In this document: one piece after another, positions 40,710 to 46,897 of the stretch
Position numbering within the stretch: position 1 is the stretch's first letter
Layout: the number at the start of each line of letters is the position of its first letter
Assembly: GCA_947366895.1 (NCBI GenBank)
Contig: CANBBP010000002.1
Span: forward strand, 186,001-250,000
Length of the DNA: 64,000 nucleotides
Origin: an uncultured Clostridia bacterium
Lineage (GTDB): Bacteria > Bacillota > Clostridia > Christensenellales > UBA1242
Direction of reading: 5' to 3'
Position numbers and translations under genes: made by a program
Notes under the pieces: generated by a model
Told to the model about the DNA's origin: nothing
Seen by the model: the letters and a program-made list of their open reading frames with translations, nothing else
Databases searched by the model: none

Positions 40710-41119
40710 ACAGTAAATATGTATTATATTTAAAAAATTGTTAAAACTATTTATAGCAATTAACTTTTGTTTTGCAGTAATTCTTTTTAACTTTTAGTTA
40801 TTTTGCAAAAAATATTAAAATGTCTTTTATAGTTTTTATATTGTATCTTTAGTATTTTAAGTACATAAGCATTTAAAAACTTATTAACAAAAAGTCTTTA
40901 AAATTATTAATTATAATAAAGTTAAGAATTGTTTTGTTTATTATCATGGTTTTAAATTGTCTATAATAATTTATTTTACTTTAGTTTATAAAACATAAAA
41001 GCCCGAATTTTATTAATATGCATTATAGTAAAAAATAAACAATTTATATTGGTGTTGTTTATTTAAAAAGAATAAAACAAAAATTAAATTGCTAAATAAC
41101 AAAGGAGGTGTTTTTAATT
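40710..41119. other. AT-rich intergenic stretch
   Basis: 410 nt between ftsQ and a short ORF. I see no RNA gene; it presumably contains the short ORF's promoter. A strong AAAGGAGGTG stands at its right end (41101-41110). Confidence 0.5.
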
Positions 41120-41197
41120 ATGAAAAAAGCATCAAAAAAGAATTCAAGTAGAAACGCTAGAAATAGTGCCAGTAACAATTCTGAATGTGGTAGATAA
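41120..41197 (+). CDS. Very short basic Ser/Asn-rich protein
   Basis: A 25-codon ORF (MKKASKKNSSRNARNSAS, then NNSECGR) preceded by a perfect AAAGGAGGTG 9 nt upstream and followed by its own terminator. Composition is Ser, Asn, Lys and Arg with a single Cys near the end. It is too short for homology. The ribosome-binding site and terminator argue that it is expressed. Function unknown. Confidence 0.6.
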   Translation: MKKASKKNSSRNARNSASNNSECGR

Positions 41198-41301
41198 TTT
41201 ATTAGCATTAGAATTGTAAATACTTGAAAAAATCCTTTTAAAAGATTATTTATTTTTAATTTTCTTTTAATTTAAGATTACTAAAATATTTAATCTTTTA
41301 C

Positions 41302-41347
41302 AAAAAAAGTAGGGTAGGAAAAAATTGTTTTCCCCCTTCTTTTTTTA
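41302..41347 (+). terminator. Terminator after the short ORF
   Basis: An imperfect stem of AGTAGGGTAGGAAAA with TTTTCCCCCTTCT, followed by seven Ts. Confidence 0.7.
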
Positions 41348-41540
41348 TTACAAAATTTTTAAAAATAATATTAACAATTTAGTAAATAAAATAATATAAA
41401 TAAATATAGTTAAAAATATTAAAATTTTAACCTAATACATAGATTAATAAGAAAATAATAAAAAATAAAAGCAAAACTAAAGTAAAAAACCATTAAAATT
41501 TAAGGCTTATAAAAATTTTTAAAAAAATTAAAAAAAATTG

Positions 41541-41569
41541 TTGACTATTCTCTCAGTGTTTGGTATATT
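41541..41569 (+). promoter_or_regulatory. Promoter of the tRNA operon
   Basis: TTGACT (41541-41546), 17 nt, TATATT (41564-41569), 30 nt before tRNA-Gly. Confidence 0.8.
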
Positions 41570-41598
41570 AAATAAGCATTAATAAAGTGCTTATTTAT

Positions 41599-41673
41599 GC
41601 GGGGGTGGCTCAGTGGTAGAGCGTTGCCTTGCCAAGGCAAATGTCGCGGGTCCGAATCCCGTCCTCCGCTCCA
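41599..41673 (+). tRNA. tRNA-Gly (anticodon GCC)
   Basis: 75 nt with CCA encoded. Acceptor GCGGGGG pairs with CCTCCGC; the anticodon loop TTGCCAA carries GCC; the T-loop is TCCGAAT. First gene of a four-tRNA operon. Confidence 0.97.
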
Positions 41674-41676
41674 GAT

Positions 41677-41753
41677 GGGAGCATAGCTCAGTTGGCTAGA
41701 GCACTTGCCTTACAAGCAAGGTGTCGTAGGTTCGAGTCCTACTGTTCCCACCA
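41677..41753 (+). tRNA. tRNA-Val (anticodon TAC)
   Basis: 77 nt with CCA encoded. Acceptor GGGAGCA / TGTTCCC, anticodon loop CTTACAA with TAC, T-arm GTAGG-TTCGAGT-CCTAC. Confidence 0.97.
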
Positions 41754-41769
41754 AAAGATAAACATAAAT

Positions 41770-41843
<74 letters not shown>

Positions 41844-41845
41844 AA

Positions 41846-43468
41846 TTAAATAATTTTTATAAGCCGAAGTGGTGGAATTGGTAGACACAAGGGACTTAAA
41901 ATCCCTCGAGGGCAACTTCGTGCCGGTTCGAGTCCGGCCTCCGGCACCAAAGACGATAAAGGTTGAACCTTTAATTCGTCAATAGCCTTGTCGTTATCGG
42001 CAAGGCTTATTTCTTTAATGTCCTTTTCGTTGCCGAAAGTTAGGTATGTAATAATATGGTCGTCGTACACAAACACTTTGTAAACAAGATTGTCAATGAG
42101 TGTCTTTTGGTATTCCTTGTCTGCGGGGTCGCCTTTCAACATTTCCGCGATAAAGTCAATGATTTTCTCTTTTGTGATTTTCTTGCCCCGTTCAAGCTCG
42201 ATTTGCGCCTTGCTTGCCGATAGGTCTTTTATAAGTATTTCAATCTCTTGCATTTTCTTTTCTATATTAGCCCGTAGCATATCGTTCCGCGCCAGTATAA
42301 AAGCGTTTGTAAGTTGTTCCGCCTCGTCTTGCGCGTGGCGTATTCGCGCCTCTATGCTCCGCAAACTGTCCTCGCCCGTGCGCTTTTCGTAATAGTTTAT
42401 CGTGTCTTGCGCGGCAAGCTCGGAATTTTCCCGTTTGCTCAAAAAGTCGTAAACCGCGCTTGCAACCGTAAATTCAAGGTTGTTTTTGTTCTCGCTCGAT
42501 TTACGGCAACCGCCTTTCCGCTTGCTGTGGCAAACGTAATAATAGTGCTTTGCGCCCGTGTGGCTCGTACCGCCGCCCGCCGTCATACTGTCGCCGCAGT
42601 AGCCGCAAAAGGCTTTTCCCGTGAGTATGTACGGCTCTACCGCCGAATTTGCACCCGCTAAAATCTTGTTCTTTTCAAGCCGCTTTTGCACCGCCGCAAA
42701 AGTGGCTTTATCTATGATAGCGGGGTATGTATGGTCGCAAACACGCGTTCCGTGCATACAGTCGCCCGTATATTTGCGGTTTCGTAACCAGTTTTCAAAC
42801 GTGCGGTAAGTAAACGGTTTGCCCCTGTAAAGTATATGCCGCTTGTTCAACTCGTCCGCGATTTCCTTTTTCGGCGTTCCGAGCGCGTATTCCGTGAATA
42901 TATAGCGGACAACTTCGGCTTGTTCCTCGTCTATGGCAACGCGGTGTATAATGCCCTTGTTGCCGCGCTTGTCGGTGTCAATGAGTTTATACCCGTAAAT
43001 GAGATGCCCGCCGCAATACGTTCCGTTTTTAACGCTCGTGTCAAGCCCGTCGTGTACGCGCTTGGAAAGGCGTTGCGAATACTTTTCGTCGTTCCACTCC
43101 AAAAACATTTCGTAGAACTCGCCGCCCTCGTCGTCGCTGACGGGTTCGGTTGCCGAAACTACCCGTATGCCGTACCGCTTTTTCAATTGCGCTTTATACA
43201 TTATGCTGTCCACACGGTTACGGGCGAAACGGTCAAATTTGTAAACTATGATTTGCTCGAACGCGCCGCTGTCCGCGTCGGCAATCATTCTCTGAAAGTC
43301 GGGTCGGTGGTCGTTCGTTCCCGAACGCGCTTTATCGGTGTAAACCCTTACAACGGTGTAGCCCTGATTTTCGGCATACTCGGTGCAAATGCGTATTTGC
43401 CCCTCAATAGACTGCTCGTTTTGTCCTTGCGAGGAATAGCGGGCGTAGATAACTGCGTTTTTGTTCAT
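41846..43468 (-). CDS. Large serine recombinase (integrase)
   Basis: 540 residues. The N-terminal resolvase domain has YARYSSQGQ with catalytic Ser12, and YKFDRFARNR with the conserved Arg pair (about 76-85). A recombinase domain follows, then a zinc ribbon (C288, C291, C313, C321) and a helical coiled-coil region (about 370-430), the typical LSR order. ATG 43468 follows AAGGAG. Residues 507-540 are encoded antisense to tRNA-Leu and chromosome, so the true element-encoded C-terminus is replaced on integration. It should catalyse integration into tRNA-Leu and, with a directionality factor, excision. Confidence 0.95.
   Translation of the reverse strand: MNKNAVIYARYSSQGQNEQSIEGQIRICTEYAENQGYTVVRVYTDKARSGTNDHRPDFQRMIADADSGAFEQIIVYKFDRFARNRVDSIMYKAQLKKRYGIRVVSATEPVSDDEGGEFYEMFLEWNDEKYSQRLSKRVHDGLDTSVKNGTYCGGHLIYGYKLIDTDKRGNKGIIHRVAIDEEQAEVVRYIFTEYALGTPKKEIADELNKRHILYRGKPFTYRTFENWLRNRKYTGDCMHGTRVCDHTYPAIIDKATFAAVQKRLEKNKILAGANSAVEPYILTGKAFCGYCGDSMTAGGGTSHTGAKHYYYVCHSKRKGGCRKSSENKNNLEFTVASAVYDFLSKRENSELAAQDTINYYEKRTGEDSLRSIEARIRHAQDEAEQLTNAFILARNDMLRANIEKKMQEIEILIKDLSASKAQIELERGKKITKEKIIDFIAEMLKGDPADKEYQKTLIDNLVYKVFVYDDHIITYLTFGNEKDIKEISLADNDKAIDELKVQPLSSLVPEAGLEPARSCPRGILSPLCLPIPPLRLIKII
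41863..41949 (+). tRNA. tRNA-Leu (anticodon TAA), integration target
   Basis: 87 nt with a long variable arm and encoded CCA. Anticodon stem AGGGA / TCCCT closes the loop CTTAAAA (anticodon TAA); T-arm GCCGG-TTCGAGT-CCGGC. Acceptor GCCGAAG against CTCCGGC gives one mismatch, A5 with C68 (41867 and 41941). The 3' end is the left junction of the integrated element. The recombinase ORF runs antisense through the whole gene. Confidence 0.96.
41944..41951 (+). repeat. attL core (GCACCAAA)
   Basis: Direct repeat shared with 48082-48089. It includes the last bases of tRNA-Leu (GCACCA) plus AA. The crossover must lie within or beside this 8-bp identity. Confidence 0.75.
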
Positions 43469-43517
43469 TGTCTGCTCCTTTGCGCTGTCTGCGTGTGTGC
43501 GGACTGCGGCTTAAAAA

Positions 43518-43703
43518 TTTTGTTGTTCGCTTTGGTGCTTACCGTCTTAACCAGCCAAAAATGCCGCCGCAGGCAAATTGTCAAGGGTTTGCGCCGTAGG
43601 CGACGACGGTTTTATGCCTTACGGGAGATAAATCGTCGCCCTTTACAATTTGTCAAGGCGGCGTATTCCGTCCCCAGACGGTAAGCACAAGCGAATAACA
43701 AAA
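43518..43703. repeat. 186-bp long imperfect palindrome
   Basis: Outer arms of 28-30 nt (43518-43547 and 43676-43703) share AGACGGTAAGCAC, AAGCGAA and AACAAA with small gaps. Inside are a second pair (AAATTGTCAAGGG at 43575-43587 with CCCTTTACAATTT at 43639-43651, plus CGCCGC / GCGGCG) and a third (GGCGACGA 43599-43606 with TCGTCGCC 43633-43640). All pairs centre near 43611-43620, so the region can fold into one long hairpin. It lies between the divergent recombinase and TetR genes. It could be a MITE, a single-strand origin or a regulatory structure. Confidence 0.85.
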
Positions 43704-43715
43704 CTATGTTTTTAC

Positions 43716-43744
43716 TTGACAAAACTAATCTGATTAGATAAAAT
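43716..43744 (+). promoter_or_regulatory. Promoter with TetR-type operator in the spacer
   Basis: TTGACA (43716-43721), 17 nt, TAAAAT (43739-43744). The spacer contains the perfect inverted repeat CTAATC-T-GATTAG (43725-43737). A second ATTAG-A-ATTAG element lies just downstream. This placement would let the adjacent TetR protein block RNA polymerase. Confidence 0.8.
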
Positions 43745-43785
43745 ATAATTAGAATTAGTTTATAATATATCATAAGGAGCAAACA

Positions 43786-44367
43786 ATGTCAAGAATAGGA
43801 TTAACCAAAGATATAATTTTGCAATCGGCTATGGAAATAGTTGATAAGATAGGCGCAGAAAATTTAACTCTAAAAGTATTGGCAGATAAATTGGGAGTAC
43901 GTTCACCCTCTCTATATAACCATTTTAACAGTTTATCTGATTTGCATACTGCGCTTATGCTTTACGGTTGGAAACAACTTGAATATAGAGTAATGCAAGC
44001 AGCAATCGGCAAATCAAAAGACGACGCTATTAAATCTATGTGTGCCGCATATTTGAATTTTACATTGGAACATTTAGGGCTGTTCAACATTATGCAATCT
44101 TATAACCAGCATATATCGCAAGAAACAATAGCGGCTACAAGCGGCTTAATAGAAACTATACGGCAAGTGTTATCCGCCTATAATTTAAGTGAAAAATACG
44201 AAGTTCATACTATACGAGTATTCCGCAGTTTTTTACAAGGTTATGTTTATTTAGTTCAGCACGATAGTTTTGGTAATTCTGTGTCTATAAGAGACAGTTT
44301 TAATGTCGGTGTTGGCATACTTCTTAAAGGACTTAAAGAAAATGAAAATATTAAACTTGGGAAATAG
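43786..44367 (+). CDS. TetR/AcrR-family repressor
   Basis: 193 residues. The N-terminal helix-turn-helix is AMEIVDKIGAENLTLKVLA then DKLGVRSPSLYNHFNS (about residues 12-50), followed by an all-helical ligand-binding domain. ATG 43786 follows AAGGAG. It is the first gene of the cargo operon, with its probable operator inside its own promoter. The inducer is unknown. Confidence 0.92.
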   Translation: MSRIGLTKDIILQSAMEIVDKIGAENLTLKVLADKLGVRSPSLYNHFNSLSDLHTALMLYGWKQLEYRVMQAAIGKSKDDAIKSMCAAYLNFTLEHLGLFNIMQSYNQHISQETIAATSGLIETIRQVLSAYNLSEKYEVHTIRVFRSFLQGYVYLVQHDSFGNSVSIRDSFNVGVGILLKGLKENENIKLGK

Positions 44368-45067
44368 AGTTGTAAATCAATATTTGGTCGAATTAAACGA
44401 CGGATTTTTGTTAATCGACACGGGCTATTCAAACGGATATAAACGTTTTATTAAAAATCTATCTAAACACCGTATTCAAAAGGAACAAATAAAATATGTA
44501 TTTATTACACACGCCCACGACGACCATATAGGCTTTTTAGCCGAACTGTTAAATAATTTTCCGCACATAACTTTAATAACTAATTTGTTAAGTAAAAATA
44601 GGTTTTCAGAGGGGCACAATCGCTTTGTAGGCGGGTGTACTACTCTGCGGGCATACTTGTTTTGTAAATTTATGCGCTTAATGGGGAAAGGCGAACACAC
44701 CTTTCCGATTGTGAATTTACAAAGTCATAAAACTATTGATTGTGAAAATATTGATAATTTACGCACTTACGGAATAAACGCCGAAATAGTTTTTTTACAA
44801 GGTCATACGGACGACCAAATGGGTTTATTGTTTGACGACGGAACTTTATTTTGCGGCGATGCGGCGATGAACGGTTTTCCGAGCAAACATAAAATCATTA
44901 TTTTTGTTGAAAATCTTGACGATTATAAACACACTTGGGACAAGTTAATCGACAATGAAAAGATAAAAGCAATCTACCCCGCGCACGGTAAACCTTTTGA
45001 TATTGCTCTCTTGAAAAAGAACAGGCGCTATCTCGAAAGAATAAAGTTGCGAATACTTAAACGATAA
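44342..45067 (+). CDS. Metallo-beta-lactamase-fold hydrolase (cargo)
   Basis: About 241 residues. The metal motif THAHDDHIG is near residue 58, GHTDDQMGLLF and CGDAAMNG supply further ligands, and YPAHGKPF comes near the end. ATG 44342 (MKILNLGNRVVNQ) is chosen over 44303 because AAAGGA lies upstream. It overlaps the TetR gene by 26 nt, so translation is coupled. Substrate unknown. The pairing with a TetR repressor suggests a detoxification or resistance role (inference). Confidence 0.88.
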   Translation: MKILNLGNRVVNQYLVELNDGFLLIDTGYSNGYKRFIKNLSKHRIQKEQIKYVFITHAHDDHIGFLAELLNNFPHITLITNLLSKNRFSEGHNRFVGGCTTLRAYLFCKFMRLMGKGEHTFPIVNLQSHKTIDCENIDNLRTYGINAEIVFLQGHTDDQMGLLFDDGTLFCGDAAMNGFPSKHKIIIFVENLDDYKHTWDKLIDNEKIKAIYPAHGKPFDIALLKKNRRYLERIKLRILKR

Positions 45068-45083
45068 ACGACAAGGAGCAAAA

Positions 45084-45569
45084 ATGAAAAATATCGCTAT
45101 ACAAAACTATTCACTTCTGGAATTTAGTATTGTAGGGTTAGAAAACGGCGGCAAATTCCCTATTGAATATACGGGGCGCGGAAAAGATATTTCGCCTGAA
45201 ATTATAATACATAATTTATCGCCAAAAGCAAAAACAATAGCCATAACATTAGAGGACACCACACATATAATTAAAGACTTTACACATTGGTGCATTTGGA
45301 ATATTGCGGCTGATAATAGAATTGAAAAAGGTATACCAAAGGGAAAAATTGTGCCGTCGTTAGGATACGCCATACAAGGATTTGCTTACGGTTTGCACCG
45401 CTATGCGGGACCAAAACCGCCCAAAGGAAAAATGCATATCTATCGTTTTACTGTTTATTCGCTTGACTGCACAATCGAATTAAGTGCAAATAAAAGCAAA
45501 AAAGCCTTTCTAAAAATAGCCCATAATCACATATTGCAAAAAGGCTCTATCTTGGGCGAATTTGAATAG
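45084..45569 (+). CDS. PEBP-family protein (YbhB/YbcL type)
   Basis: 161 residues of the phosphatidylethanolamine-binding / Raf-kinase-inhibitor-like family. Family blocks are GRGKDISPEIIIHNL, DTTHIIKDFTHWCIWNI (D-xxx-xHW), and YAGPKPPKGKMHIYRFTVYSL (GP-PP-GxHxY). ATG 45084 follows AAGGAG. It is third in the TetR operon. Bacterial members have no settled function. Confidence 0.9.
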   Translation: MKNIAIQNYSLLEFSIVGLENGGKFPIEYTGRGKDISPEIIIHNLSPKAKTIAITLEDTTHIIKDFTHWCIWNIAADNRIEKGIPKGKIVPSLGYAIQGFAYGLHRYAGPKPPKGKMHIYRFTVYSLDCTIELSANKSKKAFLKIAHNHILQKGSILGEFE

Positions 45570-45577
45570 GCGGGAAT

Positions 45578-45757
45578 ATGGACGAAAACAAAACAATAAA
45601 AGCGTCGTATTTTTACGCTTGCTGTCCGAATTGTAAAGCCGTTCTCATTCAAGCACAAAACGGTTTAGAGGGCTATATAAAATGTCCGAAATGCGAAAAA
45701 TACATACACGTTACAATCAATAACGGAATTGTAAGTACAAATATTAAGAACGCCTAA
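45578..45757 (+). CDS. Small zinc-ribbon protein
   Basis: 59 residues. Two CxxC-type knuckles (CCPNCK at 15-20 and KCPKCEKY at 35-42) make a zinc ribbon, with a short C-terminal tail. It starts 8 nt after the PEBP gene and is the last gene of the operon. Too short for a functional call. Confidence 0.7.
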   Translation: MDENKTIKASYFYACCPNCKAVLIQAQNGLEGYIKCPKCEKYIHVTINNGIVSTNIKNA

Positions 45758-45773
45758 AACGGGCGTTCTTTTT
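45746..45773 (+). terminator. Terminator of the cargo operon
   Basis: AAGAACGCC pairs perfectly with GGCGTTCTT around TAAAACG, followed by Ts; it overlaps the end of the zinc-ribbon gene. Confidence 0.88.
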
Positions 45774-46172
45774 CCATAAAATAAGTGATAATCTGACAAA
45801 GCCTTTTATTTTTGCCGCTGTTAGAAATGTTATACTCCGAACGGCGGATTTTATATTTTTATGCATAAATACCGCAGAATATTTTAATCTGTTTTCGAGC
45901 CAAATTCAGCATACAAGAAAGTGCCGAAACGGAGCAATACCGCCTTAATAGGGTTTGCTTTCGTTCGGTCTTTTTTCATTTATGGGCTATTGCACCCCGT
46001 CGGCGTATTGCACGCTGTCGGGGCTTTTCTATATACGGCGAAAACCGCCGACAGCGATTTTTTAACAAAAAAATCAAAATCTGAGGGTTTTCAAAATGCA
46101 AACAATTAAAAAAATTTTCAAAAAAAACCGAAACTTTTACCCTCTGCCGTGCTTATAGGTGGAGGTTTTTAT
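45774..46172. other. Gene-free region of the element with a GC-rich hairpin
   Basis: About 400 nt. A hairpin CCCCG-TCGGCGT / ACGC-TGTCGGGG at 45995-46023 is followed by CTTTTC and may be a terminator or structured RNA. An open frame from 45921 to 46109 has no ribosome-binding site and is probably not a gene. The region ends with the ribosome-binding site of the sigma-like gene. Confidence 0.5.
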
Positions 46173-46577
46173 ATGCAAACTATCAAATATACATTTGCAG
46201 ACGGAACAACAAGCACCGCCGAGGTTACGGAAGATATATATTTGATACACTTGGAATTATTACAACAAGAAAAGCGCAACCATTGGAAAGAAACAAGGCG
46301 GCATACCTCTTTGTATTACTTTACCGATATGGGTATAGACTTCGAGGACACGCGCACGGAAAACCCGCTCGATTTATACATACGGAAAGAGAATATCGCA
46401 AGCATACGCAAGGCAATGTTATACCTTACGGACAAGCGTCGGAAACTCATACATAAAGCATATTTCGAGGGTATGACATTCCGCGCTATCGCAAGAGAAC
46501 AAGGCTTATCTAAATCGGCAATATCGCAACAAATGAAAACGGTGTACAAGCATTTACGGAAACATTTGGAGGCGTAG
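46173..46577 (+). CDS. Sigma-70 region-4-like protein
   Basis: 134 residues. The C-terminal part reads TDKRRKLIHKAYFEGMTFRAIAREQGLSKSAISQQM, split here as a sigma region-4 helix-turn-helix with a following recognition helix (about residues 88-130). The N-terminal part matches nothing that I recognise. ATG 46173 is chosen over 46149 because GGAGG (46161-46165) is 7 nt upstream. It heads the replication block sigma-like / unknown / ori / rep and may control its transcription (inference). Confidence 0.75.
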   Translation: MQTIKYTFADGTTSTAEVTEDIYLIHLELLQQEKRNHWKETRRHTSLYYFTDMGIDFEDTRTENPLDLYIRKENIASIRKAMLYLTDKRRKLIHKAYFEGMTFRAIAREQGLSKSAISQQMKTVYKHLRKHLEA

Positions 46578-46580
46578 GCT

Positions 46581-46835
46581 ATGGAAAAAGAATATTATCA
46601 AGCGGTTGCGTATATCGCGTTACGCAATAAAGACGGTTCGCCTATGATAAACGTACCCTTATATGTCAAGGTATCGGAAATCAATAAAAACGGTATGACG
46701 GAAACGCAAGAGAACATTATGCACCGTATATCGGCGTTAATGATAAAGCGCAACGAAAAGCAATTAAGCGATTATTTTGCAACGAACAAAACGGCAACGG
46801 GCGCGGGCGGCAAGCCGCCCGCGCGTGGCGTATAG
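46581..46835 (+). CDS. Uncharacterised 84-residue protein upstream of the origin
   Basis: It starts 3 nt after the sigma-like gene, with GGAGG 8 nt upstream. The sequence has a short beta-like N-terminus (YYQAVAYIALRN) and a basic Gly-rich end. Not recognised. The last codons run through a perfect 10-bp GC-rich hairpin, and its TAG stop (46833-46835) forms the first three bases of the TAGTATTAC origin motif. Confidence 0.65.
   Translation: MEKEYYQAVAYIALRNKDGSPMINVPLYVKVSEINKNGMTETQENIMHRISALMIKRNEKQLSDYFATNKTATGAGGKPPARGV
46801..46824 (+). repeat. Perfect 10-bp GC-rich hairpin next to the origin
   Basis: GCGCGGGCGG, loop CAAG, CCGCCCGCGC, directly 5' of the origin stem-loop. Confidence 0.9.
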
Positions 46836-46849
46836 TATTACCACGCCAC
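46825..46849 (+). other. CRESS-type rolling-circle origin stem-loop (TAGTATTAC)
   Basis: Stem GTGGCGT (46825-46831) / ACGCCAC (46843-46849) encloses an 11-nt loop containing TAGTATTAC at 46833-46841. This is the nonanucleotide nicked by circo- and nanovirus Rep; the nick there falls between TAGTATT and AC, which is 46839/46840 here. It is 49 nt upstream of rep, in the same orientation. A 15-nt palindrome follows at once. Confidence 0.9.
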
Positions 46850-46861
46850 TATGTCATAGTG
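46847..46861 (+). repeat. Palindrome beside the origin
   Basis: CACTATG-T-CATAGTG, a perfect 7+1+7 inverted repeat that starts in the 3' arm of the origin stem. It is a candidate Rep-binding or rep-operator site. Confidence 0.75.
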
Positions 46862-46897
46862 TAACGCACTTGGCGGCATTTATAGGGAGTTTTTAAT

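Noticed and set aside
41863..41949. Disrupted tRNA-Leu
   Set aside because: The gene keeps its full 87 nt including CCA after integration, so it is the intact attL copy, not a fragment.
42836..43684. 282-residue plus-strand open frame opposite the serine recombinase
   Set aside because: It is entirely antisense to a clear recombinase and to the palindrome; it arises from the GC-rich third positions and has no family motifs.
45921..46109. 62-residue open frame in the gene-free part of the element
   Set aside because: It has no ribosome-binding site, overlaps a terminator-like hairpin and has an implausible composition.
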